DNA of 10,756 nt from DATGHS01 sp035307785 (lineage in GTDB: Bacteria > Planctomycetota > Planctomycetia > Gemmatales > Gemmataceae). How positions within the stretch are numbered: position 1 is the first letter of the stretch; each line of letters begins with the position of its first letter. Under the pieces are notes generated by a model. It searched no databases and was not told the origin of the DNA. It saw nothing but the letters and a program-made list of their open reading frames with translations. The translations under genes and the position numbers were made by a program. Shown one piece after another: positions 1-7,198 of the stretch. The stretch spans positions 1-10,756 of the forward strand of contig DATGHS010000553.1 in NCBI GenBank assembly GCA_035307785.1. The letters are read 5' to 3'.

Positions 1-637
1 CGCCGCTTACTCCCATTGCGTCTTGCACGAGCAGCTGATAGGCATCAAACGCAACGTAGAGCACCACGACAATCCAGATCGGCAGTGGCACGAGCAACAA
101 CAGCCAAATCCGGTGAAGCGGGAAATGACAAGCAAACAGTACCATTACCGCCATTACCGCACCCGAGGCGCCGATGGCGCGCGTCTGCATGCCGCTACCC
201 AACCCGGCGGCCGAGGCTACGACAAACGCCAAACCAGCAAGAACCGCGCTGGTCAAATAAAAGGCGAGAAACTCCTTCCCCCCATAAACGCTTTCGATGT
301 CGCGGCCGAACCAGTACAGCAGAATCATGTTGATGAGAATGTGCATGAAATCGCCATGCAAGAATGCATGGGTGATCAGGCGCCAAACCTGTCCGTGCAA
401 CACGTCTTTGGCATTGAGGTCCAGGCTGCGGGTGATGGGTCCGGAGACTATGCCTACGGAACCATCTTCGTCCGTGGGGAAGCGAAGGTTGTCCGGCCGC
501 GTGTGGCTCGCGATTTGAGCGACAAACATGATGATGTTCAGCACGATGAGCCAGGTGCACACCTGCCCGTGCCGCGTCAGGGAACTGAGCCAGGACCCGC
601 CGTCGTCGCGGTAATAATCCCGATCATGAATGCCCAT
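1..637 (-). CDS. Rhomboid family intramembrane serine protease (partial, C-terminus beyond left edge)
   Basis: This frame is open from an ATG at 637 to the window edge, giving about 212 residues without a stop. Rhomboids cleave transmembrane helices of membrane proteins inside the lipid bilayer. Visible hallmarks are a cytosolic N-terminus, TM1 at about 28-43, the L1-loop Trp-Arg pair at W85-R86, the TM2 HxxxN motif (H99, N103) in HILINM, and the catalytic serine S158 in GASG. Hydrophobic segments around 124-145, 160-170 and 174-198 fit the following helices. The catalytic histidine of the later helix should lie beyond the edge and cannot be checked. An in-frame TAA lies upstream of the ATG with no other good start between; the ribosome-binding site is weak (G-rich, no clear AGGAGG). 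The gene diverges from tex. Substrate unknown. Family known from motifs; function in this organism inferred. Confidence 0.9.
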   Translation of the reverse strand, partial: MGIHDRDYYRDDGGSWLSSLTRHGQVCTWLIVLNIIMFVAQIASHTRPDNLRFPTDEDGSVGIVSGPITRSLDLNAKDVLHGQVWRLITHAFLHGDFMHILINMILLYWFGRDIESVYGGKEFLAFYLTSAVLAGLAFVVASAAGLGSGMQTRAIGASGAVMAVMVLFACHFPLHRIWLLLLVPLPIWIVVVLYVAFDAYQLLVQDAMGVSG

Positions 638-728
638 GCCCGCCCCCGCCTGAAAAACCCCGCCGGCTGGTGTCCCACTGTCTTTTTACCATATTAGGGC
701 GCGGTAGTCAGGTGGTGAGGGGAAAGTG

Positions 729-815
729 GTGAGTGCTGAGTGGTGGAAAATGAAACCCAAGCCGTGGGGCGAGTCTTCGAGCCCCGCGGTTTACCTGCCA
801 CCACTCACCACTCAC
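729..815. repeat. Imperfect inverted repeat with inner hairpin
   Basis: An 18-nt arm at 729-746 pairs with 798-815 at 17 of 18 positions. Both arms are made of GTGGTGAG-like units, and a further related unit lies at about 711-720. Inside, CCGTGGGGC (762-770) can pair with GCCCCGCGG (781-789) with one G-U wobble, leaving a 10-nt loop. It sits between divergent genes, so it is not an obvious terminator; a short repeated element or a simple-sequence remnant is more likely. Confidence 0.6.
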
Positions 816-840
816 TTCTTCATTATTCCCCAGCCTGCGC

Positions 841-869
841 TTGACAGTATGCTACCGGACAACTAAAGT
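841..869 (+). promoter_or_regulatory. Candidate sigma70-type promoter of tex
   Basis: A perfect TTGACA (841-846) is followed after exactly 17 nt by TAAAGT (864-869), which matches 4 of 6 positions of TATAAT. It lies about 115 bp before the tex start. The -10 box is only moderate, so this is a suggestion. Confidence 0.3.
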
Positions 870-955
870 TTGACAGCATTCAGCCGTTTTGGCGCGGATG
901 CTGTTTCCGCTCAGCCATCTCTGGCTATTCCATAAGGCAACCTTGCTGATTGGGC

Positions 956-971
956 CGGAGGCCGACCTCCG
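956..971 (+). promoter_or_regulatory. Small hairpin containing GGAGG in the tex leader
   Basis: CGGAGG (956-961), loop CCGA, CCTCCG (966-971) forms a perfect 6-bp stem. GGAGG is a strong anti-SD complement but lies 22 nt before the ATG at 984, too far for normal use, and it is buried in the stem. No better ribosome-binding site is visible for tex. A role in translation is inference only. Confidence 0.35.
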
Positions 972-983
972 CCTCGACCACGA

Positions 984-3900
984 ATGGGTCGCGATTTCAT
1001 GCAAACTGTTACCGCTCCGGCTGCTTCTCCGGCCAATCTCGACTTGTCCCGCATCGCCCAAGACTTGCAAATCCGCAAGATCCACGTGGAGAACGTGGTG
1101 CAGTTGCTCGATGAGGGCAACACCGTACCGTTCATCACGCGCTACCGCAAAGAGCGCACCGGCGGGCTGGACGAAGAGAAGATTCGCATTATTCAACGGC
1201 GCATACAGCAAATGCGGCAACTGGCCGACCGCAAGCAAACGATCCTGAAGAGCATCGAAAGCCAGGGCAAGCTCACCGACGAGTTGCGGGCCGCTATCCT
1301 CGCGGCCGAATCGCCGAAGCGGCTCGAAGATCTGTACCTGCCCTTTAAGCCCAAGAAGCGCACGCTGGCCACCGAGGCGCGCGAGCGCGGCCTGGAACCG
1401 CTGGCGCTGGCCATTTGGACTAAAGACCCGATTGCGACCAATCTTCCGGAATTGTTCGCCGGCTTGGTGAATCCGGAAAAGCAACTGAATACTCCCGAAG
1501 ACGTGCTTGCCGGCGTGAAGCATATCTTGTCGGAAATCATTTCCGAGCTGGCCCCATTGCGTGGCGCGGTGCGGGCCGTGGTTTGGGACACCGGGATGTT
1601 GACTTCAACGCGCAATGAGTCGCTGCCGGAGAACCGCGGCCTGGAGTACAAGAGCTACTTCCAGTTCCAGGAATCGGCGCAGCAAATTCCGCCGCACCGC
1701 ATTCTGGCCATCAACCGCGGTGAAAAGGAAAACGCGCTCAAAGTCAAGATCGATTTCAACGCAGAGAAAGTGAAAGAATCGGCTCTGCAAGCGGCGGCCT
1801 TCGATGGTCATCCGCACCAGGATTTGTTGAAGGAAGTGCTCGACGATGCGCTCACTCGCCTCGTACTGCCCTCTCTGGAGCGCGAAGTGCGGCGCGAACT
1901 CACCGACATCGCGCACGAACATGCCGTCAAGATTTTCGCGCGCAACCTGCGTTCGCTCCTGATGCAGCCGCCGCTGCACGGCAAGCGCATCCTCGGCATC
2001 GACCCGGGCCTACGCACCGGCTGCAAACTGGCAGTCCTCGATGAAACCGGCAACATGCTCGATCATGCCGTGATCTACCCGCACCAGCCGCAGAATCGCC
2101 GGGCCGAAGCGAAACGAAGGCTCGAAGAGCTGTTGCGCAAGCACCAGTTGAGCGTGGTGGCGATCGGCAACGGCACCGCCTGCCGCGAGACCGAAAAGCT
2201 GGTGTCGGAATTGATCGCCGAGCTGGAATCGCGGCAATGGGGCGCTGTGCCGCCACCGGCGCCCGAGCCACCGCCGGCGCCGCCTGCACCCCCGGTCTTG
2301 GCGAACCGCGCCCCTCAGGGCGGAGGCGAGTCCGCGCCGGCGCAGCCAGTCGCCGCAAGCATGGGCGGCGAAGCTGCACCTGCGCAACCAACTCCGAGCC
2401 AGCCGGCCGCGACGGAAAGGCCCGCTCCCCCAACCGAGCAACCGGCCGCGAGTGCCGCTGTTTCGCCGGAACTGGCCGCCGAACCGCCGCCTACGACGGA
2501 GCATGCAGAACCGCTACCGACAGTCATTACCGAGATTCCACCGCCGCCATCGGAAATCCCGGCCCCAGCCGCTGTGGAATCTGCGCCGCCAACCGAATCA
2601 CCGGCGGCCAGCGAGCCAACGGCGCCGGCGGAAGCCACTGCACCGGCCACCGCTGAACCGGCGGCTGTTGTAGCAGCGCCTGCTCCGCCGCCACCGCCGC
2701 CGAAACCGACGGAGCCTGAAATCGACTGGGCCGCGTTGCCATTGGCGCCGGCCGATCTTTCCTATGTTATCGTGAACGAGGCCGGGGCCAGCGATTATTC
2801 CGCCAGCCCGATCGCCAAGGAAGAGTTCCCGGAATTCGATGCCACGCTGCGCGGCACGATTTCGATTGGCCGGCGGTTACAAGACCCGCTTAGCGAACTG
2901 GTGAAGATCGATCCACAGCATGTGGGCGTCGGTTTGTACCAGCACGACGTGCGGCCCAAGCACTTGAAGGAATCGCTGGAGTCCGTCGTTGAGTCGTGCG
3001 TGAATAACGTGGGCGTCGATCTGAACACGGCCAGCGTGCCGTTGCTGCGCCACGTTTCCGGCTTGAATCAACTGGTCGCTCGCGAACTGGTCGAACATCG
3101 CAAGCAGCACGGCCCATTCAAGTCGCGGCAAGAATTGCTGCAAATCCCCGGCGTCGGCGCGGCGCGCTTCACCCAGGCGGCCGGATTCCTGAAGATCGGT
3201 CACGGCGAGGAACCGCTCGACGAAACCTGGATACACCCAGAAAGCTACGAAGTGGCTCGCACCATCCTCGCCGATACCGGCTTCACGCCGCAAGACATTC
3301 GCGACAGGGAAAAGCTCGAACAGATTCGCGGCAAGCTCAAAGACGTGCATGCCGAAGTTATTGCCCAAAAGACCGGAGCGGGCATGCCGACAATTCGCGA
3401 CGTCTTCGAGGCGCTCGCCAAGCCGAGCCGCGATCCGCGCGACGAATTGCCGCCGCCCATCTTCCGCAAGGGTATTCTGAAGATCGAAGACCTGCAGCCA
3501 GGCATGGAACTCAAAGGCACCGTGCTCAACGTGGTCGACTTCGGCGCCTTCGTGGATATTGGCCTGAAGGACAGCGGACTGGTGCACATCAGCCAGATGG
3601 CCAACCGCTATATCAAAAACCCGTACGACGTGGTGGCGGTGGGCGACGTGGTGACCGTGTGGGTGCGGGCGGTGGACATGGAGCGCCGGCACGTTTCGCT
3701 GTCCATGATTTCGCCGCAAGCCGAGCGGAAGCCGCCGGAGCGCCGCCCGGAGCGGCCGCCGCGCCCACCGAGAGAGCATCGACCGGAAGTGCCGGCCGGT
3801 GCTGCCCCCGCCGGTCAGGATCATCCACCTCAATCGTTCCCGCCACGCGATCGGGGGCCGCGCCACCGCGGCGGCCGGCATCGCAGCGGGCATCGCCAGC

Positions 3901-4304
3901 CAGCGCCGGCGGGAGCGCAAGCCAATGCAACGGGCATGCCGCCCCCGGTCGGGGCTTCGCCTCCTGCCGGCGATGCCGCGTCGGCGCCGCCGGTTTCTGC
4001 TGATGCCTCGGTAACACCGGCCGTCATGGCGCCGCCGCCTCATTCGCCGCACCCGCAGCCGCATCGGCACCAGCAGCATCAACGGCCGCCGCGGCGCGAG
4101 CATAAGCCAAAGCCGCTGCCCAAGCTCTCGCAGGCCGCCCTGAAGGGGCAAACACCCTTACATAGCTTCGGTGAATTGGAAGCATTTTTCAAAGCGAAGG
4201 AGACGCCGGCCCAGGAGCCAGCGCCAACGCCGCCGCCGGCCCCGGCGGTAACGAATGTCCCGGCACCTGTCGAAGCGACTACCCCGCCGCCCCCGGCGAC
4301 GTAA
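984..4304 (+). CDS. tex: Tex-like RNA-binding transcription accessory protein with large Pro-rich insert
   Basis: Tex proteins are cytoplasmic nucleic-acid-binding proteins linked to transcription and RNA metabolism. The N-terminal helical Tex_N region spans about 15-330 (with KIHVENVVQLLDEGNTVPF near the start). A YqgF/RNase H-like domain begins at about 333 (LGIDPGLRTG, GNGTACRETE), is interrupted at about 420-590, and resumes with VIVNEAGASDYSAS (595-608). Helix-hairpin-helix motifs lie at about 673-738 (DLNTAS, QIPGVGAARF). An S1 domain lies at about 840-908 (VDFGAFVDIGLKDSGLVHIS). A Pro/His/Arg/Ala-rich tail fills 912-1106, with a less biased island (LHSFGELEAFFKAKE) near 1058-1072. The 1106 aa greatly exceed the usual 720-790. 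The start could be ATG 984 or ATG 999; an in-frame TAA at 933 excludes longer forms. The frame is intact, so the insert is not a frameshift. Family call is firm; the added regions' role is unknown. Confidence 0.95.
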   Translation: MGRDFMQTVTAPAASPANLDLSRIAQDLQIRKIHVENVVQLLDEGNTVPFITRYRKERTGGLDEEKIRIIQRRIQQMRQLADRKQTILKSIESQGKLTDELRAAILAAESPKRLEDLYLPFKPKKRTLATEARERGLEPLALAIWTKDPIATNLPELFAGLVNPEKQLNTPEDVLAGVKHILSEIISELAPLRGAVRAVVWDTGMLTSTRNESLPENRGLEYKSYFQFQESAQQIPPHRILAINRGEKENALKVKIDFNAEKVKESALQAAAFDGHPHQDLLKEVLDDALTRLVLPSLEREVRRELTDIAHEHAVKIFARNLRSLLMQPPLHGKRILGIDPGLRTGCKLAVLDETGNMLDHAVIYPHQPQNRRAEAKRRLEELLRKHQLSVVAIGNGTACRETEKLVSELIAELESRQWGAVPPPAPEPPPAPPAPPVLANRAPQGGGESAPAQPVAASMGGEAAPAQPTPSQPAATERPAPPTEQPAASAAVSPELAAEPPPTTEHAEPLPTVITEIPPPPSEIPAPAAVESAPPTESPAASEPTAPAEATAPATAEPAAVVAAPAPPPPPPKPTEPEIDWAALPLAPADLSYVIVNEAGASDYSASPIAKEEFPEFDATLRGTISIGRRLQDPLSELVKIDPQHVGVGLYQHDVRPKHLKESLESVVESCVNNVGVDLNTASVPLLRHVSGLNQLVARELVEHRKQHGPFKSRQELLQIPGVGAARFTQAAGFLKIGHGEEPLDETWIHPESYEVARTILADTGFTPQDIRDREKLEQIRGKLKDVHAEVIAQKTGAGMPTIRDVFEALAKPSRDPRDELPPPIFRKGILKIEDLQPGMELKGTVLNVVDFGAFVDIGLKDSGLVHISQMANRYIKNPYDVVAVGDVVTVWVRAVDMERRHVSLSMISPQAERKPPERRPERPPRPPREHRPEVPAGAAPAGQDHPPQSFPPRDRGPRHRGGRHRSGHRQPAPAGAQANATGMPPPVGASPPAGDAASAPPVSADASVTPAVMAPPPHSPHPQPHRHQQHQRPPRREHKPKPLPKLSQAALKGQTPLHSFGELEAFFKAKETPAQEPAPTPPPAPAVTNVPAPVEATTPPPPAT
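2241..2753 (+). other. Pro/Ala/Glu-rich low-complexity insert inside the Tex YqgF domain
   Basis: Residues about 420-590 of Tex are almost only Pro, Ala, Glu, Thr and Ser, with runs such as PPPAPEPPPAPPAPP and APAPPPPPPKP. The conserved YqgF sequence stops just before (LVSELIAELE) and resumes just after (LSYVIVNEAG), so the insert falls between secondary-structure elements of one domain. It is probably a disordered loop. No internal start, stop or splicing motif (for example of an intein) is seen. Confidence 0.85.
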
Positions 4305-4353
4305 TTTGTTTGCATTGGTTCTGCAAAACTGAAGTCAATCAATCATTAGAACA

Positions 4354-4562
4354 ACCCCGAAGGGGTTGAATAACACAGCCCAGGGTCGCGGCGAAGCGGC
4401 GCACCCTGGGAACAACGTCGCTCCCTAAACAACAACCCTGAAAGGGTTGCAGCCTCGTGGGAGGATGCAACCCTTTCAGGGTTGTAATGGAATGCGACAT
4501 ACGTTCCCAGGGTGCGCCGCTTCGCGGCGACCCTGGGCTGTGTTGTTCGACCCCTTCGGGGT
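4354..4562. repeat. Long nested inverted repeat between convergent genes (REP/MITE-like)
   Basis: Arms 4354-4456 and 4461-4562 are reverse complements with only scattered mismatches and small gaps, leaving a 4-nt centre (GTGG). Each arm carries three hairpins in mirrored order. A is CCCC-GAA-GGGG at 4355-4365 (mirror 4551-4561). B is CCCAGGGT...ACCCTGGG at 4379-4410 (mirror 4506-4537). C is AACCCT-GAA-AGGGTT at 4434-4448 (mirror 4469-4483). The element fills most of the gap between tex (stop 4304) and the minus-strand gene ending at 4572. No gene or flanking target duplication is seen. It may act as a bidirectional terminator, but lacks long T-tracts. A mobile or REP-like origin is inference. 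Confidence 0.85.
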
Positions 4563-4571
4563 CGGACTTCT

Positions 4572-5630
4572 TCACCGCGCCGGCGGCTTCGGCACCGGGA
4601 AGGGCTTCGGCGGCTGCATCAGCTTCTCATACGGCTCGAGCCGCAGCTTACAGAGCGTGTTGGCCATTTCGGCCATCCGTGGATCCTTCTCATCGTTGAA
4701 CGAACCTACGCAGACCATACTCATCTTGGGCGCGTGCAGCACGTAGGATTCGAATTTCAACTGCTTGCTGCGCAGAATATCGGCCAGTTGGTGGGCCTGC
4801 TTGGCGGCCGCCGACATGTAATCCCCGCCGTTGTTCCCCATCGCGCGATCGAACAGGCCGCCCTGGTTGTGCTGAGCCTGCAGCACCGTTGGCGATTCGT
4901 ACACCCTCACGATGAGCGTCCATTTGCCAGCGCACCGCAAAAGGCTGTATGCTTCGCCCGAGTTCAAATCTTGCAAAGTCCGGTAGGAGGTCTCGAATTC
5001 TTCCTGTTTGGCCTGCGGTGGCTCTTTGGGCTTCGGCACAGTCGGATTGGGGCACACAAACGCGGTCAGGAACGGACTCACCGGCACGTAGCTGGACTTG
5101 CCGTCCTTATCAGGCCCCATCACCCCGTGCAGCAGTCTGGCCGACGGAAAGCGATCAAACCTGCGCATTTCCTCCAACGACCGGCGGGCGCTTTCCATGT
5201 CCTTGTAACCGCCGATCATTACCGCGTACTGGTCTTCGATGTGCAACGGCTTCTTGATGTGAACCATCTGCTTGAGCGGATCCTGAACGCCTTGTTGACG
5301 ATAGAATTCCCAGCGCTGTTTGCGAAGAGCTTCTTCGCGGTCGAATTCCTCCTTGCGCTCAGCTTCACTGCGATTGTAGAAATAACCCGGCAATTTGAAG
5401 TCGCGACGCAGTTCGCTCACCATGTCTTCAGAAAGCGAGAAAGCCGTGTCGCCGGTATAGCTGATGATGCAAATGGCCCACGGCCCGGCTTCCGGCGTGA
5501 TGTTGTAAGGGTGTTCCGGCGTCCATTTTCCGGGTGATTTCAGGGTTCTCTGCTGGGCATCGGCGCCGTTGCCGATGAACAACATGCCCGCGAAGACCGC
5601 CACCAACGCCACCGCTGCACGCCGGACCAT
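4572..5630 (-). CDS. Exported protein of unknown function with two SPOR-like modules
   Basis: I do not recognise a named gene. The 352-aa product starts with a Sec signal peptide (MVRRAAVALVAVFAGMLFIG, likely cut after ADA at about residue 25), so it should act outside the cytoplasmic membrane. Two related modules are visible. Module 1 has WAICIISY (51-58), a helix ending in KLPGYFY (79-85), a charged helix of about 88-113, then YAVMIGGYKDMESARRSLEEM (135-155). Module 2 has WTLIVRVY (237-244), a helix ending in LKFESYVLH (291-299), then MSMVCVGSFNDEKDPRMAEM (303-322). The strand plus G-[GS]-[YF] pattern resembles SPOR domains, which bind denuded peptidoglycan; this is only fold-level resemblance. 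Pro/Lys-rich stretches link the modules and end the protein. ATG 5630 is chosen because GGAGG (5639-5643) sits 8 nt ahead; a GTG at 5636 is too close to it. A terminator upstream suggests it has its own promoter. Confidence 0.8.
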   Translation of the reverse strand: MVRRAAVALVAVFAGMLFIGNGADAQQRTLKSPGKWTPEHPYNITPEAGPWAICIISYTGDTAFSLSEDMVSELRRDFKLPGYFYNRSEAERKEEFDREEALRKQRWEFYRQQGVQDPLKQMVHIKKPLHIEDQYAVMIGGYKDMESARRSLEEMRRFDRFPSARLLHGVMGPDKDGKSSYVPVSPFLTAFVCPNPTVPKPKEPPQAKQEEFETSYRTLQDLNSGEAYSLLRCAGKWTLIVRVYESPTVLQAQHNQGGLFDRAMGNNGGDYMSAAAKQAHQLADILRSKQLKFESYVLHAPKMSMVCVGSFNDEKDPRMAEMANTLCKLRLEPYEKLMQPPKPFPVPKPPAR

Positions 5631-5638
5631 GCGCACGC

Positions 5639-5643
5639 CCTCC
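5639..5643 (-). promoter_or_regulatory. Ribosome-binding site deciding the start of the exported SPOR-like protein
   Basis: On the minus strand GGAGG lies 8 nt before ATG 5630. The alternative GTG at 5636 would leave only 2 nt, so ATG 5630 is preferred. Confidence 0.65.
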
Positions 5644-5705
5644 CAAACCGGGAACCAAGAATTCCCTGGAATGGCGGGCCCATACCAAAAGCGACGGGGC
5701 GATGC

Positions 5706-5762
5706 AAGAGAAAAAGAAACAGCCGCGGGCGGCGCAGCACGCTGTGCGACGTCGCCCGCGGC
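5706..5762 (-). terminator. Rho-independent terminator of the ABC transporter operon
   Basis: Reading the minus strand, a perfect 10-bp GC-rich stem, GCCGCGGGCG (5762-5753) with CGCCCGCGGC (5731-5722), encloses a partly paired inner region and is followed at once by TGTTTCTTTTTCTCTT (5721-5706). It starts about 5 nt after the permease stop codon. It separates the ABC operon from the next minus-strand gene. Confidence 0.8.
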
Positions 5763-5767
5763 GGCCG

Positions 5768-7195
5768 TCAGTAGTCGCGCGTCGAGAAGCGCCAGCAGGA
5801 AAGGCCGAGCAGGACAACAATGTAGCCCATCGACACGCCGATGACCTCGCCCCAGGCCGGGTATTTCAGCTTGTCTTTCTTGAATGCAATCTTCTCCGCT
5901 CGGCCGAGGTCATCGTCCACAATTAGCTTGGTCATCAAGTTGTCGAGGTCGGTGGTGCGAGGCAATACTGTATTCAAAAAGTCCACGAAATTGATGAGGC
6001 CTTTGGGTACGCCCAGCGTCTTGTCGTCGCGGACTTGCTGAAGCCGATTTTGCCCAAAGCCAACCACGAACATGAGTCCCCAAAAACCCAGGGTGACCAG
6101 GATGGCCACGATCGTGTTCTTAGTCAGCACCGCAGTAACAGTCGAAACCGAATACAGAATCGCAAAGTAAAAAGTGATGGTCAAAATGACGAACAAAACG
6201 CCCGTGCCCCACATGCCGGTGCGCATGCCCAGAACCAACCAAATCCCGACCAAACAGTAAGCCGTGGTCAGGAAAACAAAGGTGAGACCGCCGATATACT
6301 TGTAGATCAGAAGGGAGACGCGGCTCACGGGCTTGGAAAGCATCAGGTCGATCGCGCCTTTACGCATCATGTTCGGGACGAAAAACGCGGTAATCACCAC
6401 CCCGATAAGCATGGCAATCGTCGCACCCACGTCGCTTACCAACGATCCTTCAATCAAGTACATCCACGTGCCGAGCGACAAGGGAAGGGTCGGTTTCCAG
6501 AGGCCGAAGAACAGACGCGGATTGTGTGGCCAACCCTTTGCTCCTTTCAATCCCTTTGTTTCCACGTCGAATTCATAAATCCCTTTTTCCGTACTCGGCC
6601 GCCGGCTCAACTTGGCCAGGTCCATATCGCCATAGGATTCGAATTGACTGCGGACGAAGGCCAAAATGTCGTCATCGGTAATACTACTGGTGTCCGGCTC
6701 GGCCATCCGCGTCATGTCGCTAAATTTGGGGACACTCAGCCAGTAGGCCACTGCTTGAAGGAACTGTGATTTTTGCCGGTCCTGCTTGGCCTTTTCCTCT
6801 TTGCTCTCTTTGCTGTCCCTGTCCTTATCTTTGTCTTTCTCTTTATCCTTGGCGCTAACCGGGCCGTTGTCTTCGACCTGAACGTCGGTGATATGCAGAA
6901 CAAAGCGATAGTCGCCTTGCTGCGGCGCGGTTGCGTCGTTGGTCTTTTGCAGGTTGCGAGTTTCGGGCAAGTAAAAGAATGGGCGCTGGCCGGTTGTGGA
7001 GTGTCCGCGGTCTGGTGACACGATGACAAACTGATGCGTGATGTGCGAGAAGGCCTCGTCGGCGTCGACCGGCTCCACCGAAAAGCTGGCCACGAAGACA
7101 ATCAGCAGCGTCGAAATGATAAGCATCACGAGGAAAATCTTGCCATCGACGGCCTCGCGGAATGAGTCTTTTAGTATGGCCCAGAACTTCAGCAC
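5768..7195 (-). CDS. ABC-2 type transporter permease (partner of the adjacent ATPase)
   Basis: This 475-aa integral membrane protein should form the membrane channel of an ABC-2 (NosY/DrrB-like) exporter with the ATPase encoded just upstream. TM1 is at about 19-40 (IFLVMLIISTLLIVFVASFS). A large loop of about 210 aa follows (41-250), probably extracytoplasmic. Then come TM segments at about 256-275, 302-322, 330-352, 361-381 and 450-469. The segment MMRKGAIDLMLSKPVSR (276-292) is typical of ABC-2 permeases just after TM2. The big loop holds a strongly charged Lys/Asp/Glu/Arg run at about 115-142. It starts with GTG at 7195, only 3 nt after the ATPase stop, with its ribosome-binding site inside the ATPase gene. 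This indicates tight translational coupling. The substrate cannot be told from sequence. Confidence 0.9.
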   Translation of the reverse strand: MLKFWAILKDSFREAVDGKIFLVMLIISTLLIVFVASFSVEPVDADEAFSHITHQFVIVSPDRGHSTTGQRPFFYLPETRNLQKTNDATAPQQGDYRFVLHITDVQVEDNGPVSAKDKEKDKDKDRDSKESKEEKAKQDRQKSQFLQAVAYWLSVPKFSDMTRMAEPDTSSITDDDILAFVRSQFESYGDMDLAKLSRRPSTEKGIYEFDVETKGLKGAKGWPHNPRLFFGLWKPTLPLSLGTWMYLIEGSLVSDVGATIAMLIGVVITAFFVPNMMRKGAIDLMLSKPVSRVSLLIYKYIGGLTFVFLTTAYCLVGIWLVLGMRTGMWGTGVLFVILTITFYFAILYSVSTVTAVLTKNTIVAILVTLGFWGLMFVVGFGQNRLQQVRDDKTLGVPKGLINFVDFLNTVLPRTTDLDNLMTKLIVDDDLGRAEKIAFKKDKLKYPAWGEVIGVSMGYIVVLLGLSCWRFSTRDY

Positions 7196-7198
7196 GAT

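Larger units (their letters stand above)
638..983. other. Divergent intergenic region between the rhomboid and tex genes
   Basis: No credible gene is seen in these 346 bases. They must carry the promoters of two divergent genes. They hold an imperfect inverted repeat (729-815), a TTGACA-containing promoter candidate (841-869), a second TTGACA at 870-875 and a small hairpin at 956-971. The rhomboid-side promoter is not clear; AT-rich bases around 683-697 are the only candidate region. Confidence 0.6.

Noticed and set aside
23..697. Plus-strand open frame (224 codons) opposite the rhomboid gene
   Set aside because: The opposite strand shows all rhomboid motifs; this frame shows none.
2241..2753. 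Intein or mobile intron in tex
   Set aside because: No Cys/Ser start with His-Asn end, no endonuclease-like block and no frame break; the sequence is plain low complexity.
2877..4151. Long minus-strand open frame (424 codons) opposite tex
   Set aside because: It lies antisense to the HhH, S1 and tail regions of tex. Its translation is Arg/His-rich with no recognisable motif, as expected of a shadow in GC-rich DNA.
4339..4746. Short open frames inside and next to the palindromic repeat
   Set aside because: They arise from the repeat's symmetric sequence, have no ribosome-binding site and overlap a well-supported gene or its stop. They are the kind of frames often mis-annotated as small hypothetical proteins.
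4512..5537. Plus-strand open frame (341 codons) opposite the exported SPOR-like gene
   Set aside because: It begins inside the palindromic repeat and runs antisense to a gene with a signal peptide and a good ribosome-binding site. No domain is seen in it.
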